Assembly (NCBI GenBank): GCA_021234155.1
Contig: JAJEKV010000032.1
Coordinates: 7,968,736 to 8,032,735, forward strand
Length of the DNA: 64,000 nucleotides
Direction: 5' to 3'
Source of the DNA: Isoetes taiwanensis
Lineage: Eukaryota > Streptophyta > Lycopodiopsida > Isoetales > Isoetaceae
Under the pieces are notes generated by a model that was not told where the DNA came from, did no database searches, and worked only from the letters and a program-made list of their open reading frames with translations. The stretch's first letter is position 1. Every line of letters begins with the position of its first letter. A program made the position numbers and the translations under genes. Below, piece by piece: positions 1 through 11,276 of this stretch.

Positions 1-1131
1 CAGGGTAATATCGACGTTTTGAGTCCGTTGGCAGTGTCAGTTCACAGGTCTGGAGTGGGAGAGTTGCTCGTCCGTGGCCAGGGCCTTTGGGAGAGGACCT
101 TTGGGGCGAACTGCTTTCGGAAGGTTTTAAGGGTGCTTCTTCTGGCGTCAATACCCTCCCTCTACCTGATGACATTACGCAAGATCCTGGTCGAATCTGA
201 CTAGGATATGGCCTCCAAAACGTAAACCCTGTGTGTTGCTAGGTTATTGAAGTGTTTACGTTATGGAGGTCGAGTTTTAGTCAGTTGCACTTGGGACATG
301 GTCGAGAAGCTGCAGTTGAAAACTCGAAGCAATAGGAACTGACGGAATGGGGTTTGGATTTATCCTGCTCCCAATGTGGCAATTAGAAATCAAGAGCGCC
401 TTTTGCAGTAGCAAAATTGTTTGGGATCATTCGGGATGGCTAATAGATCCAAACTCTGTTATTTCAGTTGACATGGCTCCATATGCATGTTTAGAAAAGA
501 TACACCTAGTTATCTAAGAAAACGACCACGTTTTGGCCTCCGAAACGTAAACCCTGTGTGTTGCTAGGTTATTGTAGGGTTTATGTTTCGGAGGCCAAAA
601 CGTGGTCGTTTTCTTAGATAACTAGGTGCACCTTTTCTAAACATGCATACGGAGCCATGTCAACTGAAATAACAGAGTTTGGATCTATTAGCCATCCCGA
701 ATGATCCCAAACAATTTTGCTACTGCAAAAGGCGCTCTTGATTTCTAATTGCCACATTGGGAGCAGGATAAATCCAAACCCCATTCCGTCAGTTCCTATT
801 GCTTCGAGTTTTCAACTGCAGCTTCTCGACCATGTCCCAAGTGCAACTGACTAAAACTCGACCTCCATAACGTAAACCCTTCAATAACCTAGCAACACAC
901 AGGGTTTATGTTTCGGAGGATATATCCTAGTCAGATTCGACCAGGATCTTGCGTAATGTCATCAGGTGGGTGTTGACGCCAGAAGAAGCACCTTTACAAT
1001 CTTCCAGAAGCAGTTCGCCCCAAAGGTCCTCTCCCGAAGGCTCCTGGCCACAGAAGGGCAACTCTCCCACCCGCACTGCGGAACCCATTAATCGCCAATG
1101 GACTCAAAACATCGAGCATTACCTTGAGACC
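1..1131. repeat. Giant inverted repeat (foldback), arms at least 555 bp
   Basis: The segment folds on itself around position 565.5. Position x pairs with 1131-x for most of its length: for example 181-190 pairs with 941-950 and 551-555 with 576-580. The spacer is only about 20 bp (556-575). Pairing still holds at the left edge with a few indels: 55-64 pairs with 1061-1070, and the first 45 bases match the reverse complement of about 1085-1130. The left arm therefore continues outside the window. Each arm contains a smaller hairpin of about 60 bp (209-268 and about 866-923) with a cctcc-aaacgtaaaccc stem, and the same module forms the centre (about 535-597). No coding sequence was recognised. 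It could be a foldback element or an inverted duplication of a MITE-like repeat; transcription would give a long double-stranded RNA. Confidence 0.9.
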
Positions 1132-1509
1132 AAGTTTTGTGAGCGTAAGACCACCCCCCTTCTAAGAAGTGCCAAAGTCGCTCATGTCCAAATGTGTTCG
1201 TAGTCAATTGGCCTAAGAGGTGGTCCGCGAATACCGCCATGTAGAGGGTTCGTGGTTTTTTTCGCTGCCAAAAATGACCGTGATAACTTGGTTCCTAGGG
1301 TAATTTCGCATTCCTGATGATATGGTTTAAGTCGAATCTCCATTCCGAGCCTTTATATTGCCCGACCGACAAAACACTTGGGGTTCTACACAATGATCAC
1401 CGTGATGCTTCACAGCTTTGATAAGTTCTCCCAACGTAGATCTTTTTTTTTTGAACCCGCCAAGCAAGGTTTCTTGAACGATAGATTAAACGGTCGGATA
1501 GGGAAAATG

Positions 1510-1690
1510 AGCTCCATAACGTAAACCCTTCAAGAACCTAACAACATACATGGTTTACGTTTCGAAGGTCATATCCTAGTTAGCTTCAACTAGGCCCTTT
1601 CACCATATGATCACGTAGAGGGAGAGTGTTGACGCTAACCCCCCGAAAGTAGCTCGCCCCAAAAGTCCTGCAGAATACTGCCCTGTGGGG
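1510..1690 (+). repeat. Diverged third copy of the foldback arm
   Basis: This stretch aligns to the right arm of the inverted repeat from about 866 to 1030. It has the same 60-bp hairpin module at 1511-1570, followed by a diverged tag resembling the arm around 927-1030 and a conserved gtgttgacgc block. It lies in the same orientation as the right arm and is clearly more diverged, so it is probably an older copy of the same repeat. Confidence 0.75.
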
Positions 1691-1719
1691 AGTTTGCATT
1701 TCTTCTTCGATTATATTCT

Positions 1720-3470
1720 TGCTACGACTACGGTCAGATAAAGTTCACAACTTTAAAACGCCTCGTTTACTAGTAAGTACATGTCCCCAAATATCTACCC
1801 TGGGTTTTAAATCCAGGCCACATCAAGTACTCCTACTCCCATTTTTATTTTTTGAGAAAAGATATGCTTATTCATTTAGTCATCCTAGATCCAACACTAC
1901 ATTATTATTTAAAATAGATTCACCATTCATTCATAGATGTCCCTTGATCTTTATTAGCTTACAAAATGTAACATCACTTATTAACTTAATGTGCATGACA
2001 CTATGCTCCAACAACCCACAATGTGACATTAAAATCTTATCATGCATTAATACTGGTACCAGATTACAGTTAGCCATTTGTGACCAATCGAGGTCACCAA
2101 ATCTATCTTTCCAATATTATCACATAAGTAGCACAATATGAGATCACACTAGACCTAGATTTCAGTAAACAACACTTCACAAAGACTGTTCAATGTGCAT
2201 CCATCGCCAAACAAATGTATTGTTTAACAATCTGTAATGCCAATCATATGGTAAATATCACAAAGTAAACCCTTTTGGTTCCAGCTTTTGTTTTTCAAAA
2301 AAGAGTGATTAGCTTAAGTAAATTGGAGGTTCTGACCATGTCCACCATGGCCGGGGTTGACATGTGGGGCTTTTTATAAATTGACACCACTTTGCATGGA
2401 GAAGGGCGCATGGTCTTTCAATCTTCAATCAAGTTTTTTTCAAACGTTCTTAGGTTTTCAACCAACTTTTGTTCATATATTCAACTCTCTAGCTCAAACC
2501 GCCAATTTTTAATTATGGCTTGTTGATCAATGTGCCTTAATGATATCTTCAAGCCATCTGAGATTGAACAAACTTCATGAGATTTTGTTGCTCAAAAGGG
2601 CAAACATGGTAGTGTAGGTTGAGCCATGATAATTGTTAATAAATGAAAGTTGGGTCTGCTATATTGCGCAATGAAAGTTTGGTCCTGGAATGATGTGGCA
2701 ATGACATGGCAACTTCGAAAATAAGATTTTACTAGTTATTTTTAACTCTTTCGAAACATATTCCTTGCCAAATTCCTATACAAACATCCTAAAAAGTCAT
2801 CATATTTCTTACAAGAATGCCTAGTCATCAAATCCATGTCACTCATATCTTGCCATGTCCGCCAAAAATTGCCCATCACCCATGGAAAGCAAAAGTTGTA
2901 CATCGCTTCATTTTTTGCCTAGTCAAAGTTGGTCTTGCCTACTCTTGGCATGGCATGTCACCGCTTGAAGTGCCACATCATTATATTCCATGCCAACTTT
3001 TGTAGATTGTGGGGTACTTACTATCTAAGATCCCATATTTGACTATAAAATAGTCAACCCTGGTGGAGTGATGTATCCTAAGAATTTCGACAAATCAAGT
3101 GCTAGAAAATTGGCAGGTTACATAGATCGTTTTACCTGGTATTTACAAACTTTTGTGGAATAATAGTGAGCCAAATGGGAGCATATGTTCCAGAGGAGGC
3201 GATTCCCGCCAAAAACATAGTGCTCAACTGAAGTTATTACACCTATCCCTTTTTATGTTTGCTTCGGACCATTGCATGGCAAGATGCTTCGGCGGTGCCA
3301 CCACATAGGGCTCGCGGCCCTCTGCCTCAGCTGGAAGCACAACAACAGCATTATCCCCTGCAATGGCCTTCCTAAATTATATACTACATTTATTTAGGAA
3401 CCATGCAAATTGTTTAGCACATAAACCATGCAAATTAAGGGAAATTAAAAAATGTGAAACAATTCAACGG
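1720..3470. other. Intergenic, AT-rich, no gene recognised
   Basis: Open frames are short and show no family motif. The codon pattern and base composition look non-coding. I saw no repeat or element ends here. Confidence 0.6.
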
Positions 3471-3689
3471 CCGAGATGGGTCGAGATGAACGGCCTGGAT
3501 TTTGATCCAGGTCGTATCATCCTATTGGTTGGGGCCAGGGCCATTTTGTGTTTCTTTCCCTTCTTTCCCGCTTTTCTTGTGCTGCCTGCAGCAACTATGG
3601 CGATTCTTTCCTGCTCCTTCCAGCTATGGCGATGGCGAAGTTCAGCCGCGAATCTGGCAGCATCCTGTGGTGAGTTCGCGGCCTGTTCT

Positions 3690-3845
3690 AGGAGCTCGCG
3701 GCCTGTTCTAGGCCTGGTTTCTTGGCCGAATCTGCTTCTACTTAGTTGGCCGAATCTGCTTCTGCTTCTGTTTCTTGGCCCAATCTGCTTCTGCTTCTGC
3801 TTCTTGGCCGAATCTTTCTTGTTTCTTGGCCGAATCTGCTACGAC
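3690..3845 (+). repeat. Minisatellite with TTGGCCGAATCTGCTTC core
   Basis: Five to six imperfect copies of a 17-30 bp unit with the core ttggccgaatctgcttc lie at about 3718-3840. They are preceded by a short direct duplication (cgcggcctgttctag) at about 3677-3712. It sits in the presumed 5' leader of the transporter fragment that follows. Confidence 0.8.
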
Positions 3846-4040
3846 CCCTGTGTTTGCCATGTTTCTCTCTTGTCTGCTTTCTCAATCCACCTCTGCTTTT
3901 CCTTTGGTCATTGTGTAATAGCATGTGTGGAAATTAGCAACATAAAGAAATCAGAGAAATGGCTATGGTTGCCGGTGTATTGATGGGAGGCAGATTGTTG
4001 ATCATACATCAGGGAACAATGCGACCAAGTCGGCACAGCC

Positions 4041-4645
4041 ATGAAGGATACAGTAGATGGGGAGGAGGAGCAGCTCATCCCCAATGCACGAAAGCACCGA
4101 AACTGGAGGTATGTATACCAGAAAATCTGGAGCCCCTTTACTTGGCTCCAAATGCTGGGCAAGCAGCTGAGCTGGAGCTTTGTCGCCGCTGTTATTATAG
4201 TATATGGTTTTAGTCGCGGCGTAAAAGGTTCTCTGTACAAAGTGGTCGTTATGTATTACTGGAAAGATGTCCAAATGCAGCAGCCCTCTGCAATGCAGTT
4301 TTATCATGGAATCACAACGATTCCTTGGGACGTGAAACCGTTGTGGGGTTTTGTCACTGATATTGTTCCCATTCTGGGTTATCATTGCCGTCCTTATTTT
4401 GCTTTTGCAGGTTAGGAAAAAAATTGTCTTGTTTCTATGCTTTCTTTTTTGATATACATTGTGATTCTGACCATAATCAACGTGATTCAGGGCTTTTAGG
4501 TGTTGGATCCAGCTTGGTGCTGGTGGCAGCTCGAAAATTACAAGCTGGAAATGCACTTTGTTTATTTGTTGCAGGTTCAGCTGGTGGTGCCATTGTCTTT
4601 GGCATCTTTGGGAGGTCCCACTCCATGGGAGAATACCACATATAA
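4041..4645 (+). pseudogene. Folate-biopterin transporter-like gene fragment, two exons, 3' truncated
   Basis: Exon 1 runs from the ATG at 4041 to 4410 and ends in CAG/gttagg. Exon 2 begins at 4491 after gattcag. The phases match, giving a spliced frame of 174 codons that stops at 4643-4645. The first ~165 residues resemble the N-terminus of plant folate-biopterin transporter (BT1/FBT, major facilitator superfamily) proteins of the type with YWKDVQ, QPSA, IPWDVKPLWG and ILGYHCRPYFAFAG, which span the first membrane segments. Family members are roughly 450-550 residues, so about two thirds is missing. Similarity ends abruptly after the AGSAGGAI block, and unrelated sequence follows. The intact intron shows a DNA-level copy rather than a processed one. 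I infer a truncated duplicate or a fragment captured by a transposon whose ends I could not find. Family identification rests on recalled motifs. Confidence 0.75.
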
Positions 4646-6640
4646 GAACCCCATTGGCACAGTCAACTGTTAACCGAGTCAATACCCGGGCTGCAGTGTT
4701 TTCAAATTATAATAAGTCATTTTTTGATTTAATTGTTCTGAACCTTTAACCATTAATCAGATATGAGTTTTACCCATTGAATGTTTCAATGTAAATCTAA
4801 AATTTAGATTGCAATATAATAATATCATAATATTTGTGTTAATGTTTGGGTTTGATTCTTAAAGCTTTCCCTAAAAGACTCTATTCATTTTGTTTATGTT
4901 TGCATTCAAATGTTGTGTGATGTATATTTTGCAGATTGAAATTATCACTAGGCAAAAAGAAAAAAGGAGAAGCGGTTTTTTTTTAAAGAATGTGGTTGCC
5001 ACGTGTCAAGGTTTGATTAGTTAAAAAAGATATCCACATATAAAGAATGAGTGCCACGTGCCAAGATTTGATTGTTTAGAAACATGTCTATGTGTAAACC
5101 AAACGTGTTGTTTTTGTAAACTTGAAAAAAGTCCACGGATATTTTATTTTGATTTTCTTGCAAAAACAACACTTGGAAATAAAAAATTTAAGAAATAACG
5201 TGTCTACTTTTATATAGCTACATATAATATTGAGGAAAACAATATTTGAAAATAGTAATTATTTTTAAATGCAACATATGAATTTCTTTAAAAACTACAC
5301 ATCTTTCTCTAAGAAAACAATGACAACTTTTAAAAACTACAAGTAGAGGAAAAAAACAAAACGCATAGAAAAAAAGAAAAAGATCTGTCTTTTTTACTTC
5401 TTCATTAGTAGTAATACGTAAATCTACGCGTGTACTTTTCAAAAAAACAACGCATGACTTATTACAAAAACAACAGTGACAAAAAAACCACACGTAGAAG
5501 AAAACTGATAAAAACAATAGTGAAAAAAAAGGACACGTTGACAAAAATGGCCAAAAGACCACCGTGGGAAATTTCTGCCAAAAAACCACTGTCTCTTTGT
5601 GCAAATCCGGATAAACGGGCCACGTGGACTTTTGGGGCCATTTTGGTGTTGTTTTTGGCATAAAACAACACTTCCGTACAAGGAAAAAACAACTGTGGAC
5701 CAAAAATTGGGGTCAGTGTGTATAGTATTCATTGGTTAATAAGTGCTTGAAAATTTTGACATGCAAGGAAATAAAATTATGGACAAAATACGCACACAAT
5801 ATCACACCTCCACGAACACAATATGACATGCAATATTAGCCTTACCCGTAATGTATTCACCCAATGGTAGTGTTCAACCTACATACGATCGTAGCCTAGG
5901 TAGTTTCCCCCTAGTTTTATTTATGACCTTTTTGTTTAACTAAAAAGATTTTAAAGTAAATGACTCATCCTTTCTCTTGCTTATAGTTCTTATTTACTCA
6001 TGGTCATTCCAATTATTACCAGTAGTCAACAATTGTGCTGGAAGAAAAGAATGGAATGAGGTAAGGAGAGTGTATTTTTTATGCTTATATGTACGTGTTC
6101 ATGTATACATTTTGTAAGAATTTTCTATTTGCGTTATTGAGAGGTTTGACTTTTGTAGGGAAACACTACTCAATCGTATTATGAGTGCAATGGTAGGGTT
6201 GTGCTAGAGACATGATTATTTGTTCCCAACTATGGAGTATGGGAGTTCACTATTCTTGTCTTCTTCCTGCCATAGTAGAACCCCGCCTTAAAATCTCGAA
6301 CTTATGTTTGTTAGATTCTTCACATCTTTTAGCTATTACATGTGACTTTGCTTAGTCACTCCTCTCAGTACCCAATTTTAATGATCGAGAAGTGTGATCT
6401 CTTGCATGCACAGATATATGAGATGTCACTAGACCATGCCCTGAGGACCTTAAACTGCCACACCCGAGGTCAGGGATTCAAACCTGACCAATATCAGTCT
6501 AGTAATAGGGACCTCAAAAATCCATCGTCCCGAGGTCATGGCTTCAAGTACGACCCAACCGGTCCTGTGATAGAGACCTTAAACCTATCATATTTTTTGT
6601 ACTCAATAATCACATGCAAAGCAGCTCCTAGCATATCGCG
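4646..6640. other. Intergenic, A/T-rich, no gene recognised
   Basis: The sequence is A/T-rich with many short A-tract and aacaac motifs around 5200-5700. Overlapping open frames there are low-complexity and have no recognisable domain. A small tandem duplication at 4990-5100 is listed separately. Confidence 0.6.
4990..5100 (+). repeat. Tandem duplication carrying ACGTG core motifs
   Basis: A unit of about 55 bp occurs twice in tandem. Each copy has a gccacgtg core (one gccacgtgtc, one gccacgtgcc) followed by aaggtttgatt or aagatttgatt. CACGTG is the plant G-box core. No adjacent gene was found, so a regulatory role is not supported. Confidence 0.65.
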
Positions 6641-6643
6641 CCT

Positions 6644-6967
6644 GGGTAAAAGCATGTTAGGGTGTTTTACTTTTGGAACCTGCAAAAGTACATACACTAG
6701 GTACTTCAGAACTGGGTACTTTCTCATATTTCTTTTCATTAAAACTAATACAAAAATCCAAAATAAAAGTCAAGGACGTGTTAATATTCAAAGTTAAGAT
6801 AAAGATAATGCTATCGGAGACCAATATATATAAAATAAAAAGTTCTAAAGCATACCTTATATTGAGATATTATACAGGTACCCAGTACCCAGTCCTGGCT
6901 ACCTTTTTAGGTACTTTTTTGGTCACTAAATAATACTTTTTAAGGGACACCCTAACATGCTTTTACC
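6644..6967. mobile_element. MITE, about 324 bp, with ~21-bp terminal inverted repeats
   Basis: The left end reads gggtaaaagcatgttagggtg. The right end is its reverse complement, caccctaacatgcttttacc. The interior has no coding capacity and is partly self-complementary near the ends (gtactttt blocks). A short gcct occurs just outside both ends, but I do not consider it a convincing target-site duplication. The superfamily is not assigned. Confidence 0.8.
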
Positions 6968-7479
6968 TGCCTAGGTAGTGAATTGGCTTCCATGTGATAT
7001 GTAGAATAGAGTGGTGTCGAATGTACTCATGATGACGTCCTTCAATATAAAAAAAATAGATATATGAGATGTCAAGTTTCGAGATGTTGTTCATAAGCAT
7101 TTGTGGGTTTTCCTAGGAAGTTAAAGATCCCTTTCTTTTTTTTTCCTTTAAGGATGAAAATACAAAATTACTAATCAAGTGTAAAAACTATACAATGTAA
7201 ATATCTCATCTACCCGTGTAAGCATGAGAAGATGCACTGTGTACTTACTCTAATAGAGGAGACTAATTGTAAGAGTTAATTCTGAATGCAAATACAGTCT
7301 TTCAGATCTGACTCCAAGGAGGAACTTCTATAAGCCATTAGTATCTTAGCCTGGTCTACAACAAGAAGCAGATGAATGAATGTTCTCGAAAATGTGGTGT
7401 CTTTGATGCTTCCAGATTGACCACAGGAGCCAATCAGAACCAAGTTGATTTACTTAGCTGAGGGCTATGCAATAGGATA

Positions 7480-7920
7480 GCATGCCAAGAGGACACATTG
7501 GCTATCCCAATTTGCTAGTAAATTAACCTTGTAGCCTGGACAAGCAAAGAGACAATGCTCAATAGTCTCAACATTTCAAAGGCTGAGCAACATATTAAAG
7601 ATGTGCCAAGATAACGTCTCAAGACATTAACATGCAGGCACCTATGGATAACTTGCCACCAAAACAAAGTCATTTTGGGATGGAACAATTTATCCCAAAG
7701 CCAATGCCATGTACGAACTCGATTGGATTCTAAAATCTACAAGTTCTACCCATTGGCAGTGGGAGGGACTGCGGAGCTAATAGGATACGATATATGGAGT
7801 TGACAAGCTCCTTCCCTTAGCAAATATCCGTGACACCAACCTCCACCATAAGAGGCAAATTTTCTGTTACCTTCTCCCATACGGACACATCCCAATGGGA
7901 GAGCGAAATTTTGTTTAAAA
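7480..7920 (-). pseudogene. Decayed LINE ORF2 fragment (RT C-terminus / zf-RVT)
   Basis: Reverse-strand translation in patches gives the signature block that precedes and includes the zf-RVT domain of plant L1 elements: HPKMTLFWWQVIHRCLHVN, then, in another frame, NVETIEHCLFACPGY. The + strand is also recognisably similar to the better-preserved LINE at 21750-21960. Multiple frameshifts and stops separate the blocks and no poly(A) tail or target duplication was found, so this is an old relic. Confidence 0.75.
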
Positions 7921-8244
7921 CTCAAACCAAGACAGTAGGCAACTAACTACTTTCTATTCTTGAATAGAAACAACAAGTGAAGGGAAGTTAGAGATATAAT
8001 GTATGGTCAAATAACATATATTTCAGTGCCATGAATTATTCGAATGACATGTAGGAGGAATAAGAACTTGTGCTTTACAATCAATTGATGAGCTTTCTTT
8101 TCTATGGTGCAGAACAAGAATAAGGTTTTAACATAAGCCTGATTAATCTAATCTCTGATCATTCCAGTTATTGCCAACCATGGTGCTGGAAGAAAATAAC
8201 ATTAAGAAAAGAACATTTTTTCATGGTCTTTAAGAAGTCAGTAT

Positions 8245-8245
<1 letters not shown>

Positions 8246-8281
<36 letters not shown>

Positions 8282-8289
8282 AGTGTAAG
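8246..8289 (-). mobile_element. Minimal poly(A)-tail retro-insertion with 12-bp target duplication
   Basis: About 35 T residues followed by gagtgtaag lie between two copies of gaagtcagtatg (8234-8245 and 8290-8301). This is the expected product of target-primed reverse transcription that stopped after the tail plus roughly nine transcript bases. The orientation is that of a - strand LINE, like the other LINEs here, whose 3' ends also start with a short G/A-rich motif next to the tail. Confidence 0.8.
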
Positions 8290-8301
8290 GAAGTCAGTAT
8301 G

Positions 8302-10560
8302 TTCTGCTGCTCTACACTAGCATTATTTGTTCCCTACATTGTAGGGTATCTATGACGAATAAACATTATCATTTTCATTTTCATACATTATTCTTATTGC
8401 TTTGTAAATGATGAGAATGGTATAGAACTTACTTGGGAGGTGGCGTCAACTTGTTCATGATTTTCTCATTGCTGCTATTGATGTCTATGTTGAAATCTAA
8501 ATCAAATGATGAAGGAACCATTTCATGTTCAACTGATCCCTATTTATGTCAGTATTATGATCTATTCTGTCTGATGTATTTGCTTATCCATATTGTTCCC
8601 ATAAGTATCTAATTCTTTTGTTTCGCTTGTCAAGCTCTCTGTATTCTTACCTAAGCAACAACTAGATATATTTCATTGTTTTCTTGTGAATCAAAGGCAC
8701 CATTATTCTGGTCAACTAGCAATCCAGATAACTGTTGAGTTATATGTTGAGAAATGAAACCATTGTGATGATTATCAATTTGTATGCAAAATGGAGGCCA
8801 AAAAAGTCAATAAGATCATGAAGTAGATGGAAATTGTGTGGTGTGGTTTGTGATGGTTGCTGTGATTGAATATTGGGTAATGTGGAAATTTGAGAGGATA
8901 GCAAATTAAGATCTTCTATATTTGCACAAAACTCATCATTTAGACTAAAAGAATTACTTGTGGATTTGACCTTAGTAATAGAGCAGTCTCCATTTTGGTC
9001 TTTTGATCATCTTCAACATCCATATGCTGATCATTATCTATCTTTTCTTGTAGTTTGGAGATGGATGGTATTATAAAATCTTTATTTGCAATAGGAATAG
9101 AATAGAATAGAATAGTTTTTTTATCGTCCACTGAGACCAATCGGCCTATGGGCTTGAATGTTCATAATTATCTCTTATTGAATAATCTTCCATAATAAAT
9201 GAACCCACATTCTCATTTTATGGTCCCTTTGATGGTTGAGAATTTTTCACCTTTGCAATGACCTTGATTCTAGATACCTTGTTGTTGAAAGGAATAGTGC
9301 CCCTGTTCAAGATCTTAGTTTGTGTAAATGTGTTATTAATGGAAGAAATACTAGAAGAAATATTAGAAATGTAAATGTGTTATCTCTCAATGAAGCCACC
9401 TCTTTATCTGCTTCGTGTTATTTCTGTGACTTTTTTCTTTGAATTCTCATGGAATTTCCATTTACTCTCTTCCAAGGAAAAATGATTGTTGATGTTGGAG
9501 TCTAGTATCATACTCTTGTTGCACTGGAGGGATTGACCATAGCATACATTGATCACCTCTTTTAATTTATTATGACTATCTCTCTCCTCAGTGTCTATTT
9601 TTTGTAAATTTTTTGTGTTAGCCAAACAGATAGATCTAGTGTATATAAAGTAACATTTATGGCAAAAAACATGGTAAACCTATCCACCTAAGTTGTAAGC
9701 TAACCTGGTTTTCATGGAAATCGATGAGAGAGGCACAAGGGTTGGCAAATAATTGAAAATAGTTTGTATATCTTCAAATTTTAACCAACTTTTTACATAT
9801 ATGAACCATGCATCTCAGTAGCCAGGGCCTAAGCCTAAGGCTAGCAAATTACCGTCTTAATATGTACAACCTCCTTGCAATCCCTACAAATTATCAGATT
9901 GGCCTTTTCAAGTTTAACATGTGATATCCAATAAACATATATTTGTTTGCTTAGAAAGAACAATGGTCATTTTTAACATAGTATATTATTATATAGTGTT
10001 GATCCAAGATATTCACCATCATTATCTACAAAATGAGAAGAGAGATAAACGGTTGGTATTTTCTTCTATCTATCTCTCTTTCTTTTTTGGGGATGAACAA
10101 AGCACTACCCACATCAACATAGTCAAATTTAAAATCTACGCATTATGCTCTAGAACTCTATGCAACTACCTTAAGTTTATCCATATACACACTTACATAT
10201 AGACATTGTTAAATAGAAAGTAATGAATGTGCAATGCTTTATCACAAAGAAGGCATAAAAAGCAAACTAGAAAAGGCAAATGACAATGTTACAAAATCTC
10301 AGATCCTTAATCGTAAGCAACCAAGTGATGTGTGCAAATTGACATAGGATGTACCAATACAATTGAGACCTAATAACATGAGTGTAGGATATGAATGTTG
10401 TTCCACATTAAGAGAGACATGAATTCTGCAGTCTAAGTTATATAGAGAGATGATGTGCAAAGATATTAGAAAGAGAGAGCATAAGATGTATGGCTAGAAA
10501 AGGATATAGAATATCTGTTGGCTTGCCGGCCACCAAAGCAACCCCCTTACATGCATTTGA
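8302..10560. other. Intergenic, no gene recognised
   Basis: The region is A/T-rich with short open frames on both strands and no domain, splice pattern or element terminus that I could support. Confidence 0.55.
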
Positions 10561-10577
10561 TATCCCTCTTCCTTCGT

Positions 10578-10690
10578 GGTGCGGTCATACCAGCGCTACC
10601 ACACCGGATCCCATCAGAACTCCAAAGTTAAGCGCGTTTGGGCCGGAATAGTATTGGGATGACTTCCTAGTTCAAAGATGGTTTTCCTGG
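10578..10690 (+). pseudogene. 5S rRNA-like sequence, probable Cassandra-type TRIM relic
   Basis: The segment follows plant 5S rRNA closely from ggtgcggtcataccagc through the ccggatcccatcagaactcc block and the agttaagcgcg...tttgggccggaatagta promoter region. It departs in the box C area, where ggatgggtgacc is reduced to ggatgacttcc, and in the 3' end. It is a single copy, not a 5S tandem array. Cassandra retrotransposons carry 5S sequence in their LTRs, and a TGTTGGC start about 60 bp upstream (near 10517) would suit an LTR end, but I found no partner LTR. A free 5S pseudogene or a 5S-derived SINE is the alternative. Confidence 0.75.
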
Positions 10691-11276
10691 TATATGATGT
10701 ACTGCATTATTATGCGTGTAGAAAGACGTATCAAAAATGCTGCCTCGTAGCTTCTTTTGGATATTTGATATGTTACCTAACCTTCTAATAGTTATGTGTG
10801 TTTATCTTCAATTAGGAAACTATCACAGTAATGTAGTGGTAACTTAATGAGGCGGGGCCTTGCAAATAGAAATATTTAGTAACGTTTACTATCTTGGAAG
10901 TTCAATAATGATCCACAGGCAAATGTAGATGAGGGACATGGGTAATCCCTGGTCCTAATTTATTACAATTAGAATTCGACGTATAATGTGATAGATCTTG
11001 GGACTTGTTTCCAAGATTATCGAAGTAATGAAGCTTTTCTTTTATTGAACTTACGTCCTTTATTTTTTTTTTTTTTGAAGGATAAAGAATTTTCCATTTA
11101 TAGGTAAACTATTACACAGCCTTATAGCAGATAGACACCCTCCTGAACAAGTTTGAAGAGGGGGTAGCTACAAAGCCTTTTTAGAATGAATGTAGATGCC
11201 TTCTTCTTAAGGTGGTAGCTTGATGAAAGTCTCCCAAACAAGGGAAACATCACCTTCGACCACACACTTGAACTTT

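Noticed and set aside
3363-3983. 206-codon open frame over the minisatellite and leader
   Set aside because: It is low-complexity (repeated leucine/cysteine-rich runs from the 17-30 bp repeat), with no domain. The better reading of the region is the leader of the transporter fragment at 4041.
4002-4682. 226-codon - strand frame opposite the transporter fragment
   Set aside because: It is the antisense shadow of exon sequence whose + strand product matches a known transporter family and has matching splice phases.
5218-5732. Overlapping - strand frames rich in Phe/Leu/Ser
   Set aside because: They derive from A-tract-rich DNA; there is no motif, and three overlapping frames are equally open.
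10578-10690. Functional 5S rRNA gene
   Set aside because: The box C region and 3' end are damaged, and there is no tandem arrangement or clear terminator.
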